This document shows, piece after piece, positions 12,064-24,100 of a stretch of 64,000 nt of DNA (its first letter is position 1; each line of letters begins with the position of its first letter). The stretch comes from Diadophis punctatus similis (taxonomy: Eukaryota; Chordata; Lepidosauria; Squamata; Dipsadidae): positions 52,204,742-52,268,741 of the forward strand of contig JALIGW010000005.1 of the NCBI GenBank assembly GCA_023053685.1, read 5' to 3'. A program made the position numbers and the translations under genes. The notes under the pieces were generated by a model, which had not been told where the DNA came from, made no database searches, and saw nothing but the letters and a program-made list of their open reading frames with translations.

Positions 12064-13509
12064 GGGAATCATAGGCTCAATGCTAGGAAATCCCCCTTCC
12101 ATTCTATTTGTTTCTGATTCTATAACTACAGACTGAACTACACTGTGTAACCAATGCCTATTTTCAGGTTGGTTGTGTTCTGGCCAAGCATGGATATTCC
12201 TGGCTTCATCCGATGAAAAACTGAAGTTCTTGGCTACACCTGGGGAGAGATGGCAAGGAACTCCGCCTGCTAAAAATTGGCACAGAGGGTCAACAAAGCA
12301 AAATCCCCCTGCTGTGACATAGCCCGGTATTTGCAACAGAGGCACATCGAAAAGGGTTGTCCTGATATGTGTGATGGATGGGAAAGCCGGCACTGCCCTC
12401 CTATTCATAATGCAAGCATAAGAAAGCAGCCCTGGTATGTGGGATCTGGAATAGCTGCAAAGCCCACTCCTGCTACAGCTGCACATGGAGGTTTAGCAAA
12501 GTATGATTATCGCTGATTATGGGAAAGGTAACAGGGACAGTGAAGCACTCACTGATTGAAATCAAAGCGCAGCAAGGAATGAAAAGCCCTGACATTTGAG
12601 AAATAATGCAGGCACTTGACTCTTTGGAACCGTAGCTCATCTATGGCCAAGTGTTGCCCTGTGATGTTGGTAGCCAAGGCCAGTTGCGATCTTAAAGTTT
12701 TACACAATTGGGCACCACAAGAACCTATGTGGGATTACAGTTATATGCCCCCTGTCTTAGAAATAAGCCCTATTGATTTATTATGGGAATAAACTGAACC
12801 ACAATATCATAATCAGTGATTAACTAAAACATAGGTTATTGAATTAACCCAACTGCCCATGTTAGAGCTGCATCCTGTGGCCAACTATAGTTTAGCCTAA
12901 CATGTGCATGAAGGGATATATTGGGCAAGGCAATGTTGTTTTTTTGATGGAAACTTTGTTGAGGGATAGATTTCCAAAATTCTGGAACCTATATGCCACA
13001 AAGTTGTGGCTGCTGTTTTTTTTTTTTTTTATTGTTTGCCATTATCAACATCTTATGAAATGGTGTCTGATGGCTCTTCTTGGCTTACTGGTTCTAAGTG
13101 GCACGGAAGTCAAATTCCTTCAGAAGAAGGTTTTCTGCCCATTGGCAACTGCTGTCCATGCTGATGGCTTAGTCTGTGTATGAAGTTGTGACATTAGAAT
13201 AGAAAATGGGATCTGGATGCAGCAAAGAAGGGAGTGTGTGTGTGTGAGAGAGAGAGAGTGGGGGCAGGAAATACTTTGTAGTCTACATCGTCCATCTTTA
13301 ATTCTGAAAGGTATCTTTATGGCTGGGAGTGCTGCCTTTGATCTCTTTTGATTTTTAATAAATAAATAAAAAAAACACCCCGAAGATCTGTTGTGACCTA
13401 AAATTCCTTGCTTTTCCATAGAAACATCTCCATTCCTTGGGGGACATTGATGTTTTCTTCTTCCTAGGGGTTATGATATGGTAAATCAGATTCAGAAAAG
13501 CCAGGACAA
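12064..13509. other. Non-coding unique DNA
   Basis: No gene is recognised. A T-run lies at about 13016-13031 and a short GT/GA run at about 13232-13258. The 162-codon minus-strand open frame ending near 12000 has no recognisable domain and spans the hairpin at 12026-12063, so I do not call it. Confidence 0.45.
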
Positions 13510-13800
13510 TGCCAGCATTCATGGGCCCGAGGCGGAGGGGCTGCGAGTCTCGCTCCCGCCGCCCAATGAATCAAAATATTGTTCCGCCGCTGGCTCTTGA
13601 CGCCTTTTCAGAGCCTCCAACTTTGCGCGACAGGCAGCAGGTTGCGTTGCCACGGCGACTCTACTGTAGGCCGGCCCCAAGACAATGCCTGGCCGAGGGA
13701 GGGTCTCCCTCGGCCAGGCAGCCACTTCCGATGGGGCAGCCACTCGCCTTTGCAACCTCAGCCTTGTCACCGCAACAATGGGCAGCTTCGCTGGCTAAGG
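13510..13800. promoter_or_regulatory. CpG-rich patch with perfect hairpin
   Basis: A CpG-dense block stands within AT-rich surroundings. CGs are packed through about 13520-13720, including CCGCCGCCC and GCGCGAC. It contains a perfect 16-bp inverted repeat with a 3-nt loop at 13686-13720 (arm TGCCTGGCCGAGGGAG). It could be a small CpG island or regulatory element. No transcription start or splice signals can be assigned. Confidence 0.4.
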
Positions 13801-13904
13801 GCTTTCCCCCCTCCACCCCACAGCTGCCTTTGATCTTTGTAGAAAGAGAGAACAAAGTCAGCCCGAAAGGGAGGGATTCATCCAGGGCTGGCTGGCTGGC
13901 ACTT

Positions 13905-13936
13905 TGTTTGTTTTGTTTGTTTGTTTGTTTGTTTGC
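13905..13936. repeat. (GTTT)n microsatellite
   Basis: About eight TTTG/GTTT units with one interruption. Confidence 0.9.
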
Positions 13937-14236
13937 TACTTTCAAGTGGGGGGGAGACAACACTTATTTTGTGACTTCATTCAAGGAAAGATGAAGGAGG
14001 TGCCCACTAGAAAGCTGTGTACCATTATCTTCACCCACTCCCACGCCCAGACCACCTTTAAGAAGGCTTAGTAAATCAAATCTCTCCCAAAGATGGCATC
14101 CCTCTCAAAATCAGAGGAAACATGAGAAATTCCTGACCTCCACTAGAGGGCAGTACAGTGAAGTACCTCTTGGCCCTTCTGGTTCAAAGGCCAGATGATA
14201 ACATGTCTTTTGCACACACGTGTCTGCATACTATAC

Positions 14237-14241
<5 letters not shown>

Positions 14242-14283
<42 letters not shown>
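14242..14283. repeat. (GT)n microsatellite
   Basis: About 20 uninterrupted GT dinucleotides. Hydrophobic Cys/Val-rich open frames across it are artefacts. Confidence 0.95.
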
Positions 14284-14284
<1 letters not shown>

Positions 14285-16008
14285 TGTACACATGCCCTGA
14301 AATTAAGCCAAAATGCATATGCATACCAGCTCCTTGCAAAAAAAAAGAAGAAGAATGATTTAATAAAATTATTATTCAAATGTATTAAGGATTTATTAGA
14401 TTTTTCCAAACTTATAAGTGTTCTGACAAAACCATTTGTGAAATCTATTTTCATCAGATTAATTTCCTTATGCTTCACTTATGCTAAGAGAGGAACAAAA
14501 ATAAAACTGTCTGGCATGAGGTTTTGAAATTTTCCTTGTTAAGTCACTGGACTGTTGTTGTTATTATTACTTATAATAGTTATAAACACTTAACACATTT
14601 ATTACTTTACAAACAATACTTTTAAATAACTCATTATGATTGGAATCATTTTTAAATTATGTTATTGTTTCACTGTTGGCATTTCTTTTTGGCACATTGC
14701 TACAATGGGTTTACACCAAATGGATACAAGCCTGTAAATTCCAGAAACATAAAAAGGGCCTTTCAAAATGTTCTCATTATTAATACTATATCCACTACTA
14801 TTTTAATTAATTGTGCTACTTCTAGTGATGTAGCCAGCCCTTTTTATCTCCTGACTCTCTTTAATGTGCGGTGCAGATGTAGCACTCCTCCTAATCCTGG
14901 CTGAATTGATTGATCTACGCAAACTTTGCATGAGTAACCATGAACAGAAGCTTTAGGAATCTTGGGCTTGCTTTGAAGCCATGAATCCCCACCTCCACCC
15001 TTGTCCCTGGATTAGAAGAACTCTTAAATATGCAACCTGGATCTACTGTTTACTTATTCATTAATTTATTGCCGTTTGGCATGGTATCTGTAGGAAAAAT
15101 TGGAGTACCGGTGGGGTTGTTTCTGCTTTGAGTTGAGGCTGAAGGTGGAGGGCACAAGAGGGGAGAAGATTGGTGGTTTGTTTCTTTTTTTAAAATCTTG
15201 CTCCAGAAGGAAAGGTTTGACATCTCTTTCTTTTTCTGGGGAAAAAAAAGGGTGGGGGAGTGCCAGAGGCAGGGGATACTTGAGGCAGAAACCAGGACTA
15301 GAAGTGAGAATGTTACTTTACTATCCATCTACAGTGTCTGTTCTTTCCTTTAACATAGTCTGGTCACTGTTAAACTGTACTAGGCAGCCTGTGACCCACT
15401 GGATCATAGTTTCAGAGACATTCCCCTACCAGTTTCCTTCAACCATGGCTGAGCTTCTAATGTACCTGAAAAGTTCTTTAAAATTCAGGGAAATCTTCAG
15501 AAATGCATCTACCTTGAAAGTCGCCCATGTTGAATGATGCGGCACAGTCAAACATCAAGAGCTGATCCCCAGAAATGTTTTCTGACCTTTTGTAATATGT
15601 CATAAATTGCTTTTTGATCATTTTTATGTGATAACATGTTTTATAAGATTTGCCAAGTTTTAATTCCACTGAAGACACGGGTCCTGGATTTTGAATTCAT
15701 TCCGGAAGTTAGCACATTTCAGCTACCTTAGTTTTGCCCTGTGCTGCATAATTTCACCCAGTTAAAGGTTACAGACACAAGAGTCTTAGTAGCATATAGA
15801 TTATGATCAGTGTTTATTAAAGTTAATAAAATGCATAGTTCAGTCTCCTCTGGGCTGAGATTTTAGGAACCAGTACAACCTCCACATCTCGTGGATGTGG
15901 AATTCATATCAGTGAGAATGGAGATGGACTTCAGATTGGAGAAGACTTGATTTAATATCTCAGTTTTATTTATGATAGTGGTAGTGATGGTAGTGTTGGT
16001 AATGGGGG
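14284..16008. other. Non-coding AT-rich DNA
   Basis: No exon, RNA gene or classified transposon is seen. The region is largely AT-rich with scattered short homopolymers. Confidence 0.45.
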
Positions 16009-16364
16009 CAGTGATGGGTTCCTGCCGAAGCTGTCCAGTGCGTAGCTCCGGTAGGGAGCAACCGATTGCGCAATTTGCGGGCGACCGCTCCGGAGCCGTC
16101 TTTACCGGTCCGTCGCGTGTGTTGCCATCTTTTTGTGAGAATTTTGGGGCGATTTTGCTTCTGTGCATGCGCAGAAGCAAAATCTTGCCGAAATCTTGCG
16201 AGGGGACGCGTGCGTGCATGAGATTTCGGTGAGATTTTGCTTCTGCGCATGCGCAGAAGCAAAATTTCATGAGGGGGTGTGCACACATAGTGAGGCGCGC
16301 ACGCCCAAAATGTGGAGATGCGCACTCAGCGCACCGGCATCGGTCAGTGATCAACCCGCCCCTG
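16009..16364. mobile_element. hAT-type nonautonomous element, CAG(T/C)GG family, copy 1
   Basis: A 356-bp element starts CAGTGATGGGTT and ends AACCCGCCCCTG (imperfect terminal inverted repeats). It is flanked by 8-bp TSDs AATGGGGG and GATGGGGG with one mismatch. The interior is CpG-rich and carries two palindromes around TTCTGCGCATGCGCAGAA. The one at 16234-16265 is a perfect 32-bp palindrome, and its neighbour near 16155-16188 has one mismatch. No transposase is encoded, and open frames here are chance. The copy at 28982-29255 is a relative in opposite orientation. Confidence 0.85.
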
Positions 16365-19300
16365 GATGGGGGTGATATGAATATTGTTCTCCACAGTGTA
16401 CAGAGATATGAATGTTTGAGAGAATAAGTTTTTAAGTCAGTTTCACTCAGGATTGATTGCACATTACCCCTAAATTGCTGTTGTTGTTTTTTTGAAAAGT
16501 TGTCATTTAGCAGCAATGAAAAGAACCATATTTCAGAAAAGCATTGTGCCTACAGCATACATAAATCCCCTGTATATTCTGACATTGTAGAATCTGTTAT
16601 GCAGATGCATGTGGCTGCTGGTCTACTTGGAGATTATCTGCAAAAGTTTGAATATAAAGGGCACTACACTGCAAAGTCCATTGCTGCAAACTTTCTTTGT
16701 ATCATACAGAAAGTAGTCATATTGGTATCATTAATCCTTCCTGGTAACAAACAGCTGGCACCAACATGAAACCTCTCCATATAACACAGAGGAGATGTGT
16801 GAGAACTATCTCATGTTTCACAGCTTCTGCTGGACAGAAACAGTGTATTCTTCACTGGGCCACAATTATCTGTGGGATGCTAACATCCCAAATGGATTAT
16901 TTTGATGCATTATACATGGGGCTGTCATGGAACAGCCCACAGTACGACTTTGTTTGGCACAAAACACAGCTACCAGTATTTTTACTGATCTAGCCTAGTG
17001 GAATAATAACTTCTCATGTTAAAACTGCCCAGCTGGGAACAAAGCAGCTTCTGAAATTATTTTAAAGGATATGTTCAAATTACTTTCAGAGGTCTAAAAA
17101 GCTTTGGCCCAAAGAAGTAACTTTTTTGTGGACTTTTTTTTTTGTACTCTTAGACAATCAGCCAACATTTTTTATCTCTATTAATTCTTTGTTTGAAGTA
17201 AAATGGATGCCAATCAAAAGGAAGGGCATCTTTCTACTGTGAATGCCTTCCCCGAGATAATATTCCCTTCTTTTACATACTGTGCATTTGAAATGGTAAA
17301 TGTAGCATTTACAGCAGGCCTTTTAAAACATTGTCCACTTTTATCTGCTGGTTTCCTATTTATTTATTTTTTGAAACTTGTACGTGTATACAAATAATTC
17401 TGTCACTAGATCTTTTAAAGGACAGTAGATTAACATTTTTTTCAAACGTTAAATATGTGAAAAAAATTATTCACATACATGCGAAAAAAGCCAAGTTACA
17501 AGAATCCAGAACCCATGTAGATTGCCAAATATAAATATATTTGTCACTGGAAATAACATTTATTCAAATCAGAGGACGTCTCTTTCAGTCTAATTTTCTG
17601 GGAATCTCAGGGAAGTTCTTTTGATTAGTTCCAAGACTTGGACAGCCAGCATAGCCATTTGAGGGCACCAAATGGGCAAAGGTTAGTTTAAATTGTGGAC
17701 CACAAAAAAAACCAAGCTAGCTTATTCTGGTTCATGATAGAAGATGGGCAAACTCCACTATCTTAGGTCAGCTTTCTAGTCATGAATTAGAGGGGCAAAA
17801 GAGGGTTAGAAAAAGACAGAAAGAGGTTAAAAAAATGAGACGAGAAAATGGCAAAAGGCAAAGTTCTCTTGGGGTCATTTTCTATGGGACTGAGACTTTA
17901 TTAAAATTGTAAAATAACATTTTTTAACTTAAATAAATACCATCAGGTAATTTTATGATAACATTTGAAGGAAAACAATAGAATAAGGAAATTAACTCAA
18001 TTGCATAACAGATTTTTTATTGATATATAAGCCCGGTAAATCCACTCTTCCATGAGGTTTGATTTCCATTAAATCGTCATTCAGATTTATATAAGAAATA
18101 AAATGTTTGGAAAACCAGTCAGCCTTTTTAAAGATTTGTAAAATTATTAGTAGTATTTATATATCGTATTATTCAACTCAGTAATTTGTACTATAGCTTA
18201 TGGAAACCATTACCTGCTTCTATTGCTAACATGGAACAGATTACAAAAATTAAAGCTTTTATCCTACACTGCTCAATCATTGCATTTCTGCCATGGAACA
18301 TGGTACTTTATCTCTCCCCCCCCCCCCATAATTTTATGGACCAAAGGACCTGTCTTAATGGCTCCAGGATAACATAAGAAATTGTCACTTGATCTTGATC
18401 AAACTAGAGCCCTTAAAACCAGTTAGACTTAATCCATTCATGACCACCTAAATTCTATTTATATTCATCAGCCTCTTCCCAGAAAAACATCATTTTGATT
18501 GTAGCAATCAATAACGTTTGTAATGTTAACTGTGTTGTTAAGTGTCATTTTTATATCGTACTATTCGATCCATGCATCATCTTTACAAGCGGTCATTTGA
18601 GTTTGGTCTGCAGAGTCCTTGCGCTCCCTTTCCATATCATCCAGAGCGTCTAAGAGCGTCTAAATAAATCCAAAGGAGTGAACAGTAGCTACAGGCAGCA
18701 CACTAGCACAACACATTTTGTGACCCAAGAGCACTACCCCCAGGGTGCTCATTTCTGGCTCCTTTACTAAGCAAGTTCTTTCATTATCTCTGTTTACAAA
18801 AACATTACAAAAACCAACAGTATTTGCTAGGAGCTATTCGAAAGCAACTGTTAACATCTGTGGTCTTAACATCTACCTTTTCTCTGGAAATATGTTTGTA
18901 TTTGTTTGTATTTTTCCAAACTGCTTAATTTTTCTGACTGATGATGCGGAAGCTCTAAATTTTCCTATGCTGGGATTTTAAGTAACAGTTCTAATTATGG
19001 CATTAGTAAAGGAGATGGATAAAATCCTCCAGCATATGCATGGATATAAAGTAAACATTTAATTTAAAGTACAAACTCCACAGCCAGTGTCTTTTACCCA
19101 GAACCAACTAATATGTTGGAAATCAGTAAGCAACCTTTCAGGTATATCATAACTATTCATTAGGTTAAATACCACCCAACACCAGGTTTTTGTACTTCCT
19201 AGTCTGATTAAGAGTTCTGGAATAAACAAAACAATTGTATCCTGAATGGTAGCTGTAGGTTGCATGTAATTCTTAGCCGGTGGCATGTGGGCAACAATAT

Positions 19301-19499
19301 GTTGGATTACAAAGTAGTCTCTAGTTTCAAGATCCTAGTTTGCATAATGGGAGCAAATGTCCTTTGGTTGCACTTGTGGGTGAGAAGCCAAAGCTATTGG
19401 CAGGCAATGCTATATATGATATGGGTACACTTAAGGCTCTCTACACCCTATCTTACTAAAACAAATATGCAAAAGCTTTAGAACTTAAAATAATATAAT
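16365..19499. other. Non-coding AT-rich DNA
   Basis: About 3.1 kb with no recognisable gene or repeat family. It is generally AT-rich with a C-run at about 18317-18327. Confidence 0.45.
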
Positions 19500-19916
19500 T
19501 GAAAGGGAACTTGGAGATCTTCTAGTGCAACCCCCTGCTCAAGCAGGAGATCCTATACCATTTCAGACAAAAGGTTTGTCATGTAGTGAATATTGTCAGT
19601 TGTATGTCTATGCAGGGTGATGCATCCCTATCCTAATATTATGGTACATTCCAATACAAGCAGGACACGTGATGCGATCTTCTGCGCATGTGTGCATTTC
19701 TGATTCTCCATTATTCTCTTCTGCCTTTGATTCTGACCGGGAGCAGTCATGATTTATTAGCAAGATGTAACTATTCAGAATTTATTGTTTTTGTACCGAA
19801 ATAAATATTTTCTATTAGACTTTTAATCTCGGCTTTATTTCTAAATGTCTGAATTCCAAGAAAAGATCCACATCGCCTCTATGAGATTTATTCTCACCTT
19901 AACATGGTTGTCCAGT
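19500..19916 (-). mobile_element. CR1 LINE 3' fragment, split by a solo LTR
   Basis: The left part (19500-19576) reads AGGGAACTTGGAGATCTTCT, then AACCCCCTGCTCAAGCAGGA and TTTCAGACAAAAGG. This is the complement of the CR1 3' end common in snakes and birds. The CR1 reading resumes at 19905 with TGGTTGTCCAGTC, so the 328-bp block between is a later insertion. Only the 3' tail survives, with no coding part. Confidence 0.8.
19577..19904 (+). mobile_element. Solo LTR, TGTCA-type family, copy 1
   Basis: The block starts TGTCATGTAGTG and ends CTCACCTTAACA (TG...CA). It is flanked by AGGTT and TGGTT (4 of 5 match) inside a CR1 remnant. Near the 3' part it carries TTTTTGTACCGAAATAAATA, which includes AATAAA, a plausible LTR polyadenylation region. 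The copies at 26997-27336 and 35385-35703 align with it over most of their length on the opposite strand. No internal domain is present, so it is a solo LTR. The superfamily is not determined. A 5-bp TSD fits Gypsy or copia classes. Confidence 0.8.
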
Positions 19917-20785
19917 CTTAATTAACCTTAATTAATCAAAGTCATGTTAGGCAATAGAGAATGGTATCTATAGATCCATGTGGTGATGACCATCACACAT
20001 TGAAAATTGTAACTTGGAATGTATGAGGAGTAAATGATAAAACATAAATTAATAACATGAGTAAGTGAAAGATAAATAGGTATTTGTTTGTTTCTACAGG
20101 GGTGTAATAGACCTGAATGAAGGTGACCTGAATACAAAATACTGATGATAAATATGTATGTGTGGAAGTAAAGGTGTTAGTTTCAAATTTTGCCCCAGTG
20201 TTAATGAAAGAACCAAATATGAGTTAAAGGAAACAATGTGCAACATTGAATTAATGTGATCCAGAGAGAAAATGTATCCTATAAGATTACATAGGTAAGA
20301 ACAAAATGAGAAACTACAGAAAAAGCAATAGGGTCATTTGGAGACCCATGAATGAATAATCAAGGTGTGCATATGCCTTAAAAAGAAGTTTGTTTATTTG
20401 AAATATATGTTTTAAAAATAATGCTATTCATGTATTCTTGTGGGGGGGGAAGCATGACAAAAGGTAACAGACTCAATAAACCATATGAGTGATCAGAAGT
20501 TATGAATGATTGCCGGAAAACATTACTGATTCTCATTTTTTGGTCATCCTTTTTATTCATTCCCAGCACAACACACTGCACATCCTACCCTTTAACACAT
20601 CACCATCATTCCCATACAAATCTCGAAAGTGTTCCTTCCAGCATTGCTTCACAGTTTCATCTCAAATAATTTCATCATGCTTATCTTTATTTCCATTTAC
20701 TATGCCGAAGGCTCCTTGTATATCCCCTTTTCGCCGACTTCTAATACTATTGTTTATTTCCATAAAACTATTCTTCATACCTTTT
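19917..20785. other. Non-coding AT-rich DNA left of copia copy 1
   Basis: No gene is recognised. The sequence right of the element (from 25389) continues this locus. Near 25530-25620 it reads like a decayed LINE reverse-transcriptase stretch (...VAGIDGITAKCYK...), so the target may be an old LINE. That is weak inference. Confidence 0.35.
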
Positions 20786-21051
20786 TGTTGGAATATTCAT
20801 GACTGGGAGAGCCATGTGATTGAGTCAGCCAATCTGGCTGAAGTGTTAATTGAGCATGTCCAGAAACTTAGTAAGAAGAAGGGCGTGGTTTAATCAGTCC
20901 ACCATTATACTCCAGTATGAAAACATCTCAACATGTGATCTGAAACAAAGTGTGGTATTGTTAATGTTTTATTCTACTTATAAAGAAGTTATTTGAATCA
21001 GCAAAATGCAGTTATCTTTTGAAGCTTCTGATTTATTGCGTAACTCTGACA
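20786..21051 (+). repeat. 5' LTR of copia copy 1
   Basis: 266 bp, starting TGTTGGAATATTC and ending AACTCTGACA. A TATA-like TTATAAAG lies at 20978-20985, so the R region and transcript start are probably in the last 70 bp. The 3' LTR is identical by eye. Confidence 0.95.
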
Positions 21052-21065
21052 GGTTATGGGCCCAG
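21052..21065 (+). promoter_or_regulatory. Primer-binding site for half-tRNA initiator Met
   Basis: GGTTATGGGCCCAG directly follows the LTR. It is complementary to CTGGGCCCATAACC, the anticodon stem-loop region of vertebrate initiator tRNA-Met (about nt 26-39), and not to a tRNA 3' CCA end. Drosophila copia primes with a 39-nt 5' fragment of initiator tRNA-Met, and this site ends at the matching position. The complement in copy 2 (47740-47753) is identical. Confidence 0.85.
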
Positions 21066-21165
21066 AAATCGCTCAAGAAGTAAAGTTAAAACTGCATTGT
21101 AATTTAAAGCTGATAAGAAGCTGTGTGTTGTTAAAGGAACAGGCAGAGAAGAAAAATAAAGCAGG

Positions 21166-24100
21166 ATGGCTGCTGCTATGGAATTTAAAGACAGTCCAAT
21201 ACCTAAATTGGGGAAGAAAAATTATTTAATTTGGGCTGCAAAAATGGAATGTTTTTTGAAAGCAAAAGAATTATGGGACATCGTAGCAGACCCCCCACAA
21301 GGTGTGCTTGGAGCAGCAGATCAAAAGGCTCATGACAAAGCTATGGCTTATCTTCTGTTAAGTCTGGGGGATGATCAATTCTTAAATGTAGCTGAATTAA
21401 AGTCTGCAAAAGAAATATGGCAGAAATTGAGAGCAGTGCATGTCAATGTTTCTGCGTGTAATGTGGTCCAACTTTCGAGAAAGCTTTTCAGAGCCATTAT
21501 GCAGCCAGGAGATTCTATGGAAGATCATTTAATGAAAATGCAGTCTAATTTTCTAGAATTGGAGCAACGTGGAGTAAAGTTTCCAGAGTCCCAGAAAGTT
21601 TTATTAGTGTTAAACAGTTTGGATCAAAGCTGGGAGACTGTATCAGCTATTTTTGAAAGTAAGCCAGAAGCAGATTTGAATTTGGAGGCTTTGAAATCGT
21701 GTTTATTGAATGAATATGAGAAAAGGCTTTTCAGCCATGCTGATGGAAAATTCCACAGGCGGGGGCTCAACAAGGAGTACAGTGGAAACTTACAGCAAGT
21801 CTCCAGCAAAATTTTCCACAGGCTGCCTATCTCTAGCAACAGCCAAGGTGTCTGCAGACAAGAGGAGAGCAGAGGCAGGAGAGATCAAGTTACACAGCAA
21901 CAATTCTTCAAGCAAGTTAAGAAAGCGTGTTTCATTTGTGGAGAGACAAATAATTTGCAGAAAAGCTGTACACAGAGAAGAAATATGCAAGACAAGAGAC
22001 ATTATTTGCAAGGACAGATTGCAGTTGCAAAAGTTTGTTATAATAACAATAGAGACAAATGGTTGATTGACAGTGGGGCTAGTCAAACAATTGCTAATAA
22101 TTCTGACTTATTTTCCAGATTTTTCCCAGGAAACCATGAAGAAGTGGCCTTAGCCAATGGTCAAAAGGCTAAAATCATTGGAAGAGGCGATGTGCAAATT
22201 CCATATTTGGAATCCAGGTTTACTGATGTGTTATGTGTACCTGAAATGGAGCATAATTTGTTAAGTGTGTCTAGTTTAGACAAGCAAGGTTATGAAACCA
22301 CATTTGTTAATGGGAAGTGTATCATCCAAAGAAATGGGAATGTTTGTGCACAGGGCATAAAAGAGGATAATCTTTATGTATTGCAGGGACAAAAGGTCCC
22401 ACATTGTTCCCAGATATTTAAAAATGTAGCAGAACACAATTCGTGTGTTCATCTTCTGCACAGACGACTTGGTCATGCTAATTTTAAGGTTATTCAACAA
22501 ATGAAAGAATTTGCAGAAGGATTAGATTTGAAGGGATGTAAGGCATATTTGGATTGTGCAGTATGCAAAGCATCGAAATCCAAAGCATTCCCAGTTAGCA
22601 AGTTTAGCACAAGACAAACCACAAGAGTTCTAGAACTGGTGCATGCTGATTTAATTGGGCCTATGCAAGCCAGTTTGGGAGGAGCAAAGTATGCGCTGGT
22701 CATTGTGGATGACTACAGCAGGTTTGGGTTTTGCTACTTACTTAAGAGTAAAACAGAGGTGCTACAGCAATTTAAGCAATGGTTAAGCTTTGTAGAGAGA
22801 AGGTATAAACAACAGGTATGTCAGTTGCAAACTGACAGAGGTTCTGAATTTATGTCAACAAATTTTCAACAATGGTTGAGACAATTGGGAATAAGACACA
22901 GGCGCACAAATCCTTACACACCGGGGGAGAACGGAGTGGCTGAAAGGAGAAATGGTGTTTTGCAAACAATGAAAGACTCATTACTGGAGGATTCTGGTAT
23001 GAGCAGGTCATATTGGGGTGAAGCCACACTGACTGCCAATTATTTAGTAAATAGGTTGTGGAGTTCATCCATCAATAATACTCCATATGCAATGCTATAT
23101 GGGAGAAAGCCTTCTCTAGCACATTTAAAAATATTTGGAAGTACTGCCTGGGTACATATTCCAAAGGCAATCAGAAGAAAGGGACAACAAAAGGCTAGAA
23201 AGCTCAGATTTGTGGGCTATGAGGCAGGCTCAAAAGGGTATCGCTTTAGCGATGGAAGTAAAAGGATAGTGATTTCAAGGTCTGCTAGTTTTGCAGAACA
23301 AAATTGGAACAGAATTGATGCAAATTCTGAAAATGTCTCACTTAGTGACGGTGATCCACTTAGTGACAATAACTCATTTAATGATGGTGAATCATTTACT
23401 GAAGGTGTCAATGTTCAGGGAGGAGAGTCTGAACAAGATATGAAGCCAGAAAAGCTTGAAACACAAGTACAGGCAATGCCACGTAGGTCAGAGCGTAGGA
23501 ACAGAGGGGTTCCGCCAGACAGGTATTCTGCCAGTAAAGTTAAAGTTTGTAATGTGTGGTATGAGCCAAGAAACTATAAGGAAGTATTGGCATTACCAAA
23601 AGTTGAACAAGAAAAGTGGAAGGAAGCCATGGATAAAGAGATGAAATCCATGGGCGATCATGAAGTGTTCACATCTGTGACTTTGCCACAGGGTACGAAA
23701 GCTGTAGGATGTAAGTGGGTATATAAGAAAAAGGTATTACCCAATAATGAAGTACAGTATAAGGCAAGATTGGTGGCACAAGGTTTTTCTCAATTAAAGA
23801 ATGTGCACTATGATGAGGTGTTTGCACCAACTGTAAAAGCTGAGAGCATAAGACTAGCACTGGCATTAGCATCAGCATACAGGCATAGAATTTGGCATTT
23901 TGATATAACCACTGCATTCCTCAATACTGAATTAGAGGAAGAAATTTATATGGTTCAAGCGCCAGGGTATGAAAATAAAAAGCCTAACATGGTGTATAAA
24001 TTGAACAAGGCCATTTATGGGCTGAAGCAGTCAGCCAGAAATTGGAATATCTGTTTAGATACTGCATTGAAAGGTCTTGGGTTCAAGAGTTGCAAAGCTG

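Noticed and set aside
11998..12486. 162-codon minus-strand open frame
   Set aside because: No recognisable domain. It spans an inverted repeat and lies in non-coding-looking DNA, so a chance frame is likely.
13509..13994. 161-codon plus-strand frame in a CpG patch
   Set aside because: CpG-rich DNA has few stop codons. The peptide has no domain, and its end runs through a GTTT repeat.
15863..16516. 217-codon minus-strand frame and partners with Cys/His-rich stretches
   Set aside because: They cover the hAT element at 16009-16364. The Cys/His pattern comes from the palindromes, and the same peptides appear in its relative at 28982-29255.
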